This document shows positions 1-11,510 of a stretch of 64,000 nt of DNA, piece after piece. Source of the stretch: Manduca sexta (taxonomy: Eukaryota; Arthropoda; Insecta; Lepidoptera; Sphingidae); NCBI RefSeq assembly GCF_014839805.1, contig NC_051141.1, positions 7,262,777 through 7,326,776 on the forward strand. The letters run 5' to 3'. The first letter of the stretch is position 1; each line of letters starts with the position of its first letter. The position numbers and the translations under genes are program-made. A model generated the notes under the pieces. That model made no database searches. It had not been told where the DNA came from and saw nothing but the letters and a program-made list of their open reading frames with translations.

Positions 1-144
1 CTTCGTTTGAAATAAATCAGTAATGGTTTTCGGGACTACATCTCTCGTATTAAGAGGTCTATCGAGGTCTATAAATACTATTTTTTCTAAACAGTCACGA
101 TAAAATTATCTTATTGCACGGGCTGGTAATTGGAGTGGGGTCGA

Positions 145-300
145 ATATAAGTCGACTGATAATAAATGATTGCTCGTCGAAAGTCACCACAATTATGCCG
201 CCCTGTTGGAACCGAAAATACATAGGCTGATCATAGAACGCGACACACTTACGTGGGCTACTGTGGCGGGTTTTACCACACGTTCAGTAGTCGTATCCGG
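145..300 (+). repeat. Degenerate direct-repeat block, copy 1
   Basis: This block aligns by eye to 1926-2070. The best core is 'ggctgatcatagaacgcg' near 225-242, against 'agctgattccagaacgcg' in the other copy, followed in both by an 'acactta' stretch. In copy 2 the core is open in one frame (…IYKLIPERDTL…); copy 1 has stops in that frame. It may be an old protein-coding repeat, but I do not recognise the family. Confidence 0.4.
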
Positions 301-310
301 GCGAATATAA

Positions 311-1015
311 AATATATCCTACCACTAAAAAATAATTATTACTTAGGTCAAAATCTTTTTCCTTTACTTCTGCTAGAAAATTAGTTCTTGCCCGTATTAT
401 AGTATTACTTCTTTTTCTTAATCACATTCTTTTTTACTGAAGGTCGTTTCCGTCTTGGGACGCTTTGGCGTTGTCGATGACAAGCTGTTTCCATATATGT
501 TTTCATTTTTCTACAGGGTAGTGGAAATTAGAAGTGCCTTTAAAGTTTTCGTTTAATCAGACTATCTAGTAGAGGACCGCGTACATGATATTTTATTGTC
601 TACATCCAGCAGTTGTTTTTAAGCTATGTATATCTATATTTTTATATAGATATACATAGCTTCCCTCTTTATATTTTACATGGATAAATTCAAGGCTATA
701 TTTGCATTTAATTCCATGCACTAGTTTTTGCGTGATGCGTGTATAAACAGACACACAAAATTGTAAAAACTGTTATTTTGGTTTCTGTTGCTATAATAAA
801 AACCGTTCATGTTGTTTTTTTTTCAGACCTAGGCTTGTTACAATTTTATTATTATGTCAAAAGATGTCATTATCTTGATAACATTACTGCTTCTGCCAGA
901 AGTTTTACAGGAAGTCAATACTTCTACTCGATGATTAATGGCTCCACCTTTGATGTTTGATATCAGGTATGATCATTAACTTTACTTGACAGTATTTGCT
1001 TGATTATATTAATGA
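311..1015. other. AT-rich stretch, no gene seen
   Basis: Apart from the hairpin at 621-662 I see nothing definable. A 73-codon open frame at 739-960 has no recognisable domain, and its middle comes from a poly-T run. Confidence 0.5.
621..662. repeat. Perfect inverted repeat (hairpin)
   Basis: Two 18-bp arms (621-638 and 645-662, 'aagctatgtatatctata' and its complement) match perfectly around a 6-nt centre. One more T:A pair closes the loop to TTTT. The arms are AT-rich and no target duplication is obvious. Confidence 0.75.
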
Positions 1016-1846
1016 CTAGCTTCCGCCCGCAGCTTCGCCCGCGCGGATTTCGGACTTTAAAAATGGAGCCGGTCGCGAACGTTCGAGAATGTTCGTTTTA
1101 CGAAGCTACTCGCTAGGTGATTCGCTAGCCTCTAGGTGCCAAGCATTCGCCTGCCTGTGCGTTCGCGACATTATATATATACAAAAATAATCCTTATAGC
1201 ATGATTCAGTATTCACGCATGATGGTTTATTATTAGCGTATTTCATGTATAACTTTGGTGTTTCTATACCGATTTCTATGATTCTTTTTTATGGAATATT
1301 TAATAATGTTAACTTTTTTAATTAGGGATGACTGAGAGTGTTATAAACGTAAGAGTAGACAAATATAATGAGAAAGCTTCGAACTGCTAAGCTATCGAGA
1401 GTTACACGTGTTATTGTGAGTCAACCATAAAAGATAGACATATGCTGTTGTGGGATATTTTTTACATAATTTTAAGGAGAACATTTCCGTCATACATGAT
1501 ATCTGTGTAGCTTTAACCATTATGGTTGCACACGCGACGGAAGCTTAAAAAATGGAGTAACTTCTCCTGTTTTCCCAACATTTCCCTTCACTGCTCTGCT
1601 CCTATTAATTGTAGCGTGATGAAAAGTATACTATAACCAGCACAGGAGTATGAAAAATAATTGTACCAAGTTTCGTTAAAATCCGTCGAGTAGTTTTTGT
1701 TTCTATAACGGTTATACAGACAGACAAAAATTTTACTAATTGCATTTTTGGCATCAGTATCGATCCCTCATCACCCCCTGATAGTTATTTTGGAAATATA
1801 TTTCATGTACAGAATTGACCTCTCTACAGATTTATTATAAGTATAG
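1016..1846 (+). mobile_element. Lepidopteran short interspersed element (0.83 kb), copy A
   Basis: It starts with 'ctagcttccgcccgcagctt' and ends with 'tttattataagtataga'. From about 1197 to the end it matches 14537-15194 almost base for base, in the same orientation. It contains the 'gttgcacacgcgacggaagc' segment, 'gttaaaatccgtcgag', and a short GACA run ('cagacagac') found in related lepidopteran repeats. There is no open frame, so it is non-autonomous. The 5' module 1069-1196 differs completely from that of copy B. The class (LINE-derived, SINE or other) cannot be decided from the window. Confidence 0.75.
1072..1169. repeat. 98-bp segment with 10-bp inverted ends inside copy A
   Basis: The segment begins 'gtcgcgaacg' and ends with the exact complement 'cgttcgcgac'. 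It also holds the near-palindromic 'cgaacgttcg'. It is absent from the related element at 14367-15194, where different sequence occupies this place, so it is not a clean insertion. Confidence 0.5.
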
Positions 1847-1925
1847 AAGAAGATATATATTTTATATGGCACAGAAATTAACCTCACTGCATCTAAGGGC
1901 AAATAGAGAAGGGTCCTGGCAGGGG

Positions 1926-2070
1926 TGTCGACTGACGGAGATTACCTCTTGCTCGATACAATTGTTATGTTTGCCTATTTAAAACCAGAAATATATAAGC
2001 TGATTCCAGAACGCGATACACTTATCCGGGCCTTTATCGCTGGATCTATACCTTGTGTACGTTGGTGTCT
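1926..2070 (+). repeat. Degenerate direct-repeat block, copy 2
   Basis: Partner of 145-300. It is open over 1925-2140 (71 codons) with a protein-like stretch (…KPEIYKLIPERDTLIRAF…). The two blocks flank the element at 1016-1846, but the spacing between them is larger than the element alone, so this is not a simple target duplication. Confidence 0.4.
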
Positions 2071-2079
2071 ATATATGTG

Positions 2080-3157
2080 GATACAAATTCTCGTAAAAGC
2101 GAATAATACGTCAAGTAACAAATTCGTATTATATAATTAAATTACCCTCAATTATAGTCGACAAAATGTTTGATAATTTGTCGTATCTCGTAACCATTTC
2201 TGATTAACAATGATATAGTTTTGCATGTAGATATTTTATCGCTCGTTTGTTATTTTTTTTTAATAAGATTCATGGTCACGGAACTGCGTGCAAAATCTAT
2301 TTAACTATAAAGTAATGACAATAATATTGGCAGCGAGTCTTGATTTTTTCGCTCTATGTGAACCTTATTATATTTATTACTCATTGGAAACCACATAAAT
2401 GCCTTGTTCTTGTATAAACTTGAATGATAAATGAATTAGTAAATAATGAATTATATACCAAGAACTAAAGTTAATCAACAATTCGATTGAAGTCACCAGT
2501 TTAGTGCAATTTGAAACAGTCATAGTCATAAAAAAAAAACTTGATCATTCACGGAAATATTTCTAATCTTGAAAGAAATTTGTAGCAGTGTCGAAGCGCA
2601 GATACAACTCGATTCCTACCGACTTCCATTTAAGGTTTATTTACGTTTGTCTAAGTTTTTAATTTCTGTTTAATTGGCCGCGATATGTTAGCAAGAGCTT
2701 TTTTTGCATCGTGTTACATTTAGAAAAATTTTACCTTTCGCCACTGATTTGTAGACATATATATCAAAATATATGCTGAATATAGATAACATGTCATATA
2801 TTGGTTAATGGGTATATGCGCGTTTTCTTACGATTGAGAAGCGTGACCTCTAAGACTAGACTTCCCAGAAATATTTTGTGGCAACGTATGCGCGCGAGTA
2901 GGCGCACCGCGTAACCTAAAACCACAATGCATCCAAAGAAGCAGTCTGTGTAATACACCAACCAGTTCAAGAGACGTAAACAAATTTTAATAATTTACTT
3001 AATAAATTATCTTCACTGGAGACTTGAAAGTATTTTTCCAAAAACGCGAATATTGGTTGGTACCATTGGGGGGAAACCGAAATCCTTCAGGTCAACCTGG
3101 TGCACAACCACTAGCACTAATTCTTAAATGTGTTATAAGCTCCGAATTAAAGAACTC
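2080..3157. other. AT-rich stretch, nothing recognised
   Basis: No open frame above 60 codons except the end of the one in the preceding block, no SINE head and no long inverted repeat seen. A short GC-rich patch ('atgcgcgcgagtaggcgcac') lies near 2888-2907. Confidence 0.5.
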
Positions 3158-3335
3158 AACTCGGTAGTGTAGATAGTCATACTACCTTCGATACTGCTCT
3201 GAGGCCCCTATCAACTCAGTGAAGACTGGAATTTGTGCCCGGTATAGGAATAGGCTCGTCTCCTACCCTAACCTATTCTCGAAAAATTGGATTCCGTAGT
3301 TACACCTCTGCCTAATCCTTGCAGGGTGTCCCTCC
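3158..3335 (+). mobile_element. Decayed tRNA-derived SINE (family S2)
   Basis: S2 copies in this window carry a tRNA-like head with a box B, then a body with 'ggaattgtgcccgatatggc' and 'gataggctcgccccctat'. Here the body survives as 'ggaatttgtgcccggtatag' and 'gaataggctcgtctcctac', followed by a decayed 'cacctctgcctaatcc'. The head is barely readable around 3158-3215. Confidence 0.55.
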
Positions 3336-5856
3336 CCCCCCTTTTAAAGATAGGATATGTATTGTTTTCCTCTTGCGGTGGGTAAAATAATATCTAAATG
3401 CCTTTATGCTTGATGTCTTATTTTATTGATCCATCACCAGCGTAAACCAAGAATACTGTGTGTCAATTCACGTAAGGAATAGGTTTTAATAATAACACAT
3501 CAAATTGTCAAATCAAATCTACATGAACTGACTTGATAAATGGCGCTGAATACCCGTCGCCTCCAACAATCTGGTCATTTTGAGAATAGTTCACGTGTGA
3601 ATGTCCTGGGTCTGATGTTGAGGTATCTTTAAAATTTGTGGCCTATTACCTAAACAACATGGTTTATAATAGTGAAAATAAATACGTTCCGACGACGCTA
3701 TCAGTGTTGAATTCGAATATCTTCACACTAAGCATAATTGAGGATACGCGTAATTGCGGAAAATATTACATCATCCGGCCGTACCACTACCATTATGATA
3801 TTACTATAAATGTTTGGGTAATCGTAAATAAAACTGTTAATAATGAAAAGGCTGTTTCAATGGAATCTAAAAAGGATTTGATGGTTTTAGAAGAATAACT
3901 AAGTGCAATGTCTGTCGAAATAGTAAATTCATATTATTTTTCACCCGAAATGAAGTAAGTAGATAATTTTGGCGTTGTCTCTTTCTGATTCCTAAGTCAC
4001 GGAAATGTCTGCAGGAATTTAAACTTTATTTTCGAAAAGTATATCCTAAACGATTCGCATTAATTCAGTTTTCACGTAACATATATGCTATGTGCATAAA
4101 ACCCAGTGTAGTTTTTTACAATTCCGGACCATTAGTACTATTCCCGGGGTCCCAACCTGTGGGTACTAAGAAGTAACATTAACAACAATTAACACGTTCG
4201 CATCGTGTATATGTGACCATTTCAAGATCACATACGTGCACGTTTTGTTCCGGCATTGCACAGTTTGACTTCAAATTAGAACAATGTCGAGGTCGAAACG
4301 GTGATATAATACGCTATGTTTTCGTATTGTTTTAACCCAAATTATATAACTAGATATATTCAAATAGCAATGTGACTTAGAAGACAATGCAGTGACCATT
4401 ATCTTTGGCCAACGTTTTAATGAAAAAGTTGAAAATTCAATTAATATAACAGATACAAGAACGCAATAAATTTGGATTTTCTCAATAGGTGTATTTTCTG
4501 TTAAATAATAACGCTGTAAGTAATTCTACGGTACATTATTAAAAATCTCTTTTTGTAATTACGTTACAGACTTTTAGGAATATTCACTTTTTGAGTCAGA
4601 ATATATTTGCTATGGATGCGGTAAAGGAACATGTACGTGAAGCTTACAGACACGATAATGGAGATTCATGGTAAAGAGGAAATAATACGGCAAATGCATA
4701 GTCGAAGTGTTGGGGTGGCCTTTGCCAAAATCTGAAATTAGAGCACAACTCTTGTAAATACCAAGACAGAATATAATAAACTTAACATTAAACGTAATAT
4801 GCGGTACTCTATCCACACAACTTACTATTCGTAAAAAATCTAAATTGGTATAAAAATACGGCTATCTTGCTAGAAAATACCGTTGAAATTATTATAATTA
4901 ATTATTGGCTTTTTGACTACTAACATTGAGAACTTACATTGACTTAAGCAGTTATAAGTTTTAGGTATCCTTTTTGTTATTACCGCTAGCTTGCGTAGCT
5001 GTAAATTGAAAGACTAGCGCATGTGATGCGCGCAAATACCTACGATAACTACGAATGTATTTGTGACGTAAACGGTAATTATAGGTTTATTTGTTTGAAT
5101 TAATATCTGCCCGGAGCCTCGAATTATGCCTGATGTAATAAGCTTGCTACATATATATAAATATACATAGACCTAACATAGCTGGTAAAATGTACGTGTA
5201 AGAACACATCTGCTAACCCTTGAAAATAGAAAAAGGTGAGATATTATCTATATGGATTTATTTATTTTATCAACGGTGAAGAGAAGATATCTTTTCTTTA
5301 AAACCATTTATTCTACACGAGAAAATAATTATAATTCTGCGTCAAACAAATGCAGTTATTACAAAAGTTGTCTAATTAAATAACGGTTACGAATAATTCA
5401 GATTGATATCGTTGCATGAACTGAAAAGTTTAACCTTGTCCTCTTTGGCTGAGGGCGAACGAATCAAGGCGAGGCGAATATGTGCAAGTTGCAAGCGACA
5501 CCGACCCTCCGATAGACTGATTTTATCAACAAGATACTAAGTCCTTATGATTCGATGTATAAAGAAGATCTAATAGTAAATTTTTAAACTTATTGAAAGT
5601 ATTTAATTAATTGTCAAACTATTTACAAAGACCTGAATAGTTAGTTTGTGATTGCGCATAACAATAAAAAAATTAAATAACGTCTAAACAATTTCTTGTT
5701 CATTTTTAGCTATCACGTCGACATGTCACGTACACACATTAGTGTAGGCAAAACTGCGTCTAGATTTCAATTTTATTGTCTCATTAACTGGCCGAGTTAG
5801 AGGTCGATGTTTATTGCATCAACGGCGTAATCTTTTGAATAAATTCAATGTCAAGT
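3336..5856. other. AT-rich stretch, no supported gene
   Basis: The best open frame is 3638-3898 (+, 86 codons; opens on GTG, first ATG at 3659). It has mixed composition but no domain I recognise. A 68-codon minus frame at 4610-4816 is likewise unrecognised. No splice-site or homology evidence supports either one. Confidence 0.45.
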
Positions 5857-6150
5857 GCGCGGGAGTCGTGTCGAACAGGGCACGCGGGCTCGGAGGACGA
5901 GTCGTGTCCACTGTTTACTGGGGCGAGGTTTGTTCGCATAAAAAATCGAGTCATGCACGTAAAACATTGTGATGCACATTCAGGCTAAGGTCTTAGAAGC
6001 TCGCCCCGGTGTCAAGTACGCTCGCCTCTCCGCTCCGCCGTGGCTTATAAACGGTTACCATGCTCGTTCAGCGTACATCGATGACTTAGCGCTCAGCGGC
6101 TGCACTCAAATACTGCTCTGTTCTATATATTTTCCTTCAGTTTTAATACA
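5857..6150. other. Locally GC/CpG-rich island; possible old exon or promoter
   Basis: GC rises sharply against the AT-rich flanks, with many CG dinucleotides ('gcgcgggagtcgtgtcgaac', 'cacgcgggctcggaggacga'). A TATAAA lies at 6046-6051, with a weak initiator-like TCAG about 23 bp downstream, which is closer than usual for insect promoters. A 61-codon frame at 5969-6154 overlaps but is not recognised. Function is unproven; it could also be an unrecognised repeat. Confidence 0.3.
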
Positions 6151-8322
6151 ATGATGGCCTCTCTATTAACCAAAATAAGTTTTTTTTACGTATTTCTACC
6201 ATAATATTGACTAACAAACGAGCGAGTACAATTTTTGTTTCCTCCGCTATCCCAAAGACCGTACTAAATGGATCAGTTAAGCTCGTTCAGGTTTTATATT
6301 TGAAACAGTTGTATTTCGCCGCAGTTTTTGGTTGTAGTAAAATAAGCTACAGAAAATATACAAAGAGTTAAAATAATTAGATGCACAAGCATTTGTTCGA
6401 TAATATGAAAAATGACTAAGATGTAATTTGTTTCATATTGCAGTCCTCGTCGATGTCGATAGTTAATTATTGTGTTTATTTGTTAGTATGTTAATATTAA
6501 AAGTAATAAACGGTCCCAATCTAGAGACTCGGTCAAATGGCAAGTAATTTAGTTATTAAATCCACTGTCTACTGCTCGCACTGCAGTCAAGCAATAAGTA
6601 AGCCACATTAGTGAATGTAACAAGTTTTTGCCGCAGCTAATGAACTCGACTAAATCGACAGGGTCAGATTTGTTTGGAAATTTACTAAATAGAACGAGGT
6701 GGGAAACCCGTCGACATAGTGTAGCGAAATACATTACAAAAAATCTTCCTACAGTCAAATTATAATTTGGTAATGAGTCAATAAAACAAATAAGGTTAAA
6801 CACTAATTAAAAATGTCTAGCAGATAGTGGCACGTTAAATAAGTCGCACTTAAATGCCAGCGTCCAAACCAAGCATTAGAGCTAAACCTAATACCTATAA
6901 TGTTTTAGAACCAAGTTGATGCATTGATTGATAAATGTACGAAGCGGATTATAGCGTTTGACGTTCGCGATCCGTGATCGATTGGAGGAAGTACATGTTC
7001 TTGTATCATTATAACAATAAATAAATGGCTTTGTGCAAAAGATTAATAGAGTGCTAATAGTTGGAATTTAGTGATCGCTGCGGATGTGTGTTTTATAATA
7101 AAGCAATCTAATTAAAGTTTTCCTTGAGATATTTTTTAACCGGACGTTACTGCCGTGGTGCGAAGTTACTAAAACTACACGAAACCTGAAGCATTTAAGG
7201 TGCAATTCGAGACTTAATATGATAATAGGCAATTATGTTTAATTAGTGATTGTTAAGCCTATCTTTGGATAGATGAAGATTACCATACAATAAAATATAA
7301 GCGAAGGGCGATCTAGTTTTGCGCAACACCTTATTGTTATACTATTATTATGTGCAATCAATTTACAACTGCAAAGGAACTGATCTAATTATACAGAACC
7401 GTGATTCCAGTGAAACAACCTTACCAACAGCCTTGGATGTTCACTTTACTCAAGTTTTAATTGGTAATAAAACTAATTGTGTTTGGATTAATTGTAAAAT
7501 CTAAACAAGTTTTTTATTGGTTTTAGCAACAATTAGGAGTAACTCTTTATCTGATACGTACTGGACCGTAAACGTTGAGCTCTATTGTTAGATTATATAA
7601 AAAGATGCTACAAGTAATACCTGATTCCTGAATCGTGATTTGAGATTAGTTCGTGTGAATTGACATCGAGAATTTCAGTTTGTTTTTTTATTTGTTACAC
7701 TGACATATAATTGGAAAATAATATTTTAAACGCTATGTATAACAGTTTGCCATGGAAATATAATTTCCACCTTTTGCTTGATTAATTTACGATTTGATGA
7801 TTTTTGGTGTGCATGTAATACAAATAACAACCATTAAAAATTATTTAAGTATCCAATTATTTATGCATGACATATAAATGTTCGTCGCGAGTTTACAACA
7901 AAAGACAACACAAAAAGAAAATTACAATAACGATATAGGTTTATAATATTATAAATATTATTGTCTACGCAGTAATAATACCATATTCTGTAAAATGCAT
8001 AGGTATACATAATAATTGCAAATCATGTATTAATAACGATAATAAATGTAATTGTCTGCAAATAACTATTAGTCTACTCTAAGTTTTATTACGAATTTAA
8101 AATAATTATACATTGTCGGCAGCGCTCAATAGTGACTAATGCAATGTATTAATGCTTTAATAACTTTTAATTGATAATAAAAGATATTGTAGTCGGACTA
8201 ATCACGAAATCTATCGCATGTTTTTATTGACACATAAAATAATTAGGTTTAAGTACTTACAGTGAACCGAGAATTGACCTTACTGACTACTGAGTCAGTC
8301 TTTAAATCGTGGTTTACGCGTT
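6151..8322. other. AT-rich stretch, nothing recognised
   Basis: Open frames at 6549-6803 (minus, 84 codons) and 7319-7504 (plus, 61 codons) have no recognisable domain. No SINE head, LINE motif or long inverted repeat was noticed. Confidence 0.5.
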
Positions 8323-8444
8323 AATTAAACTAATTTTCGGATCCTATCGCGATAGAATCCGAAAATTAGTTTAATTTCAATAATTTTCGTATTTTATCGC
8401 GGTTTTTATATTTTAATTTTCTCCTCCGAAAGAAAATTAAAATA
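8323..8444. repeat. Two adjacent hairpins
   Basis: First hairpin: 27-bp arms (8323-8349 and 8350-8376) meet with no loop at TCGCGA, with one mismatch. Second hairpin: perfect 14-bp arms (8409-8422 and 8431-8444) around an 8-nt loop. The stretch 'taattttcgtattttatcgc' between them repeats the left half of the first hairpin ('taattttcggatcctatcgc') imperfectly, so the unit may have grown by local duplication. Confidence 0.7.
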
Positions 8445-8572
8445 CGTTGTTAAATTGAAATCGACGAGCGTTTTTTTAATTTAGTGAACGTTATATTCCT
8501 ATAATAATTTTATTACTTACTAACTCCCTGTCATGTGTACATATCCTGACGTCATTATCAGTCATGAGAAGT

Positions 8573-8814
8573 TTACCCCCGTTATCCATAGACGTTATTT
8601 ATCTAAACTATATCTTTGCTGTGATAACAAGTCTGTTTCTCAGAGCTGACGGCATGGCAGCATTCGCAGAGCGTAGACTTGGAGCCATTTTGATTGGCTA
8701 ATATTGAGATACTTGAATCTAGTTAGCTGTCAGATAAACAAAGCTAACAAACAGACACGTTATCACAGCAATGCTCCGTCCTTAGATAAATAACGTCTAT
8801 GAATAAGGGGGTTA
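8573..8814. mobile_element. PIF/Harbinger-like MITE with TTA target duplication
   Basis: The element is 8576-8811 (236 bp), flanked on both sides by TTA (8573-8575 and 8812-8814). The ends are CCCCC…GGGGG. The terminal inverted repeats run inward about 65 bp: both arms hold 'catagacgttatttatctaa', then 'ttgctgtgataac', then 'tctgttt', with mismatched stretches between. There is no open frame, so it would depend on a transposase elsewhere. A 3-bp TTA/TWA duplication with long terminal inverted repeats is characteristic of PIF/Harbinger; that assignment is inference. Confidence 0.75.
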
Positions 8815-10077
8815 ATGTTTAATTAATAGTAAACTTAACAGGCTTATACCACATAAAAAAAATTCAGACCAATCAGTTAGAAGAGTCCTCTATCGAATAT
8901 GTTGTTGCGACATTATTATATCATCATTAAAGATAAGTTCATTAGTGGCGTCATACAGATTATTTAATATACGAATTGTATGGTCTTAACTTATATAATT
9001 GCTATTTATTCAGATTACCCGTAGCTTATACATATTAATAACAAAAATAAAATATTAACATTTAACATAATGTTCTAATTAAGTGTAATATTATGAAATG
9101 AAAATTTAAGTGTAAAGTAACGCGTATTATTTTGAACCAGAAAAACATACAGATCTTATTCATAATTATTATTATAACGAACACTTTAATTTCGTAACAT
9201 ACAGCAATGCTTTATTTCTAAACGTTTGAGTATTTTATAATTTTCGAAGACAAATACTAATCAAAAGTAATTTAAAAGCCTATAATTATTGTAATACAAG
9301 ATTCTATTGGCCGTTGTGACTACGTGAAAGTCATTATTAATTAATATTGAGTTAATGTAAGTCTCTATTAGTACAAAATTCAAAATTGGAACGTAGCTCC
9401 AGAGATCAGCGGGTTTTAACAAAAAAGGTATAAAAACTCTGTCCTTTTTGCAATACGCATGAGGTGTAACCATCGAAGATAATATTATATTGCTGGTTCA
9501 TGACCACAACGTTCTATGTTATATTTAATGTACAAATTGAATGATATATCACATCATTTTAAGTCTTCCTGAATAAAAATTACCAATTATCTCGAAAAAA
9601 ATCTTTTATATTTTTTACCAATATATTTTTTTTATCTCATCATAACTGAATATAAGTTCGTGTTATATAATCAGCCAGCGATATATCACATACAACAATG
9701 AATCTATGCAACATGGATTAAAGTTGTAACCAATGTGCTTCCAAATCCGGTCAGTATAATTCGGCGTAACTGGTTGCTATTTCAGTGTCAATGCCATCTT
9801 CAGTTTCCACTTCATGCCCGATTGGAAATTTATGCTTTTAAAAAGCGCAATTAAGTAATTATGTTAACTTGAATTCACTAATATTAGAAGTGTTTTGTCA
9901 TCCGTGAGGCGTCGCATTAATGAATGCTGAAGAATGTAAAGAAACAATTTTAATATTAATAGTTGTAAACCGGTGAAATATTTAAGTATGTTTTTTACTT
10001 ATATCATGACTTTTAAATCGTTAAATTATTAAACACAGTACATGAATTAATTCGAACATAATAAACTTTATTACATA
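8815..10077. other. AT-rich stretch, nothing recognised
   Basis: Very AT-rich. The only open frame of note is 9261-9473 (minus, 70 codons), with no recognisable content. Confidence 0.5.
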
Positions 10078-10567
10078 TAGCTCGCGGTTTCTTTTGTGTG
10101 AAAGAGTTTTTCGGGATGAAAAGTCCCGCTATATATTTTCCCGCAAGAAAGTAGCCTATGTTCTTCCCAAGATATTGAACTATCTCAATACCAAATTTCA
10201 TCGAAATACGTTGGGAACTTTAAAAACTTTATAGCATTCAGACAGGCAGACAGATGCGGTAGGGGGATTTTATTTTAAGATGTACCTTTTCGTCATACAT
10301 GATTGTTGCGTAACCTTAATCGCTTAGCTTACGTAGCGCATGCAACGAAAACTCTTAAAAGCAATAAATTTCCCCTGTTTTTGCATCATTTTTCATTGAT
10401 ACATCGCTCTTATTGTACATTGCATGATCTTCGATAAAAGGGCTACATAACACTAAAAGTATTTTTTTAATTCGTACTAGTATTCCTGAAAGTAGCGTGT
10501 TTAAACAAACTTTTTCATATCATATAAACCTAATAGTAGTAGTTTTATATAATAGTATAGAAGTATG
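10078..10567 (+). mobile_element. Lepidopteran short element, 'gggataaaagt…agtatag' type
   Basis: It opens with a decayed 'agctcgcggtttcttttgtg', then 'gagtttttcgggatgaaaag', 'ccaaatttcatcgaaatacg', 'tcatacatgattgttgcgta', 'gcgcatgcaacgaaaactct', and an 'aatagtatagaa' end. The same order of blocks appears at 19139-19617 and, 5'-truncated, at 32335-32590. No coding capacity. Confidence 0.7.
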
Positions 10568-10976
10568 GATAATAAAATAAAATTGTAAGAAGCCGATGTC
10601 TATACATTAATGATATTGAAGAAAGTTTAATATGAAGGATCTTTATTAAAGCAACAGTAGCCAAAACAACAGTTTTTGTATTTTTTGTCTGTCTGTATAA
10701 ACATAGTTACATACATGAACAAAACTACGGGTATCACGCAAAAACTACTTAATGGAATTTACACTTCATTCCACCCCGTGACCATGAAAGCTGCAAAGTG
10801 TTCGAAAAGTCTCCCGACCTCTCTCCCGAAAATTATGATATTTGTTTAGAAGTAATAAGCAACAGGAACTAAAACCAGAACACACTGAGTCACACTTTTG
10901 TAATAATTTGCCGTTAACTCTAGGTATAATTGGCTAATAATATTGGCTTATTCATAACATTGGTTCATTATTTTAA
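10568..10976. other. Unassigned AT-rich stretch
   Basis: Nothing definable between the short element and the following SINE. Confidence 0.5.
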
Positions 10977-11222
10977 GGCCGCGGTGCCGTACTTGTATTG
11001 TCTGCGCAGTATGATTGCCTTTTAGGTACTGGGTTCGGATTCCGGGTAAGGTAATATTGGGTTTTTTCTATCAGCCCAGAGTGTGGAATCAGGGCTCCAT
11101 AAGTTAGCAGCTTATCATACCATGGGACGGAACACATATGGCGAAAAATGGGTTATGTTGTAGCACCTGTGTCTAGCATTTCGAGGATAAAGGCGTGATG
11201 TTATGTGGGTGTGTACATTTCA
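10977..11222 (+). mobile_element. tRNA-derived SINE, family S2
   Basis: The head holds a box-B-like 'gggttcggattcc' near 11031-11043. The body has 'atcagcccagagtgtggaat', 'accatgggacggaacacata', 'tggcgaaaaatgggtt', and the terminal 'ggataaaggcgtgatgttat' before a GT-rich end. Moderately diverged, with no target duplication assigned. Confidence 0.75.
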
Positions 11223-11510
11223 TTAATATTAATGAAAGGAAATAACAAAAAACTGGAAATTGTTCATAAAATAATACAATAGTTTAAATAGTAAAGTTAT
11301 CTAGCGTTTCTTATTGTTTATATATAATGTCAAGGTTCAAACACTTCTAAGCTAAATACCTGCGCAAAGTACGTACTCCTAGACCACGAAATATTCTGCG
11401 GTTTCGCTTTAAATGTCCTTCATTTACCGTCAGAAATAAACGCGTGTTAAAAGAAAGAGTTTGATGCAAAAATTGACAAAGGAATTTATCGATAGTAATA
11501 TAGGTAGTAA

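Noticed and set aside
3638..3898. 86-codon plus-strand frame as a candidate small gene
   Set aside because: Opens on GTG, no recognised domain, no splice or promoter context; length is unremarkable for a 64 kb two-strand scan.
6046..6072. Core promoter (TATAAA plus TCAG)
   Set aside because: Spacing is shorter than usual for insects and both motifs are common by chance; kept only as a note on the CpG-rich island.
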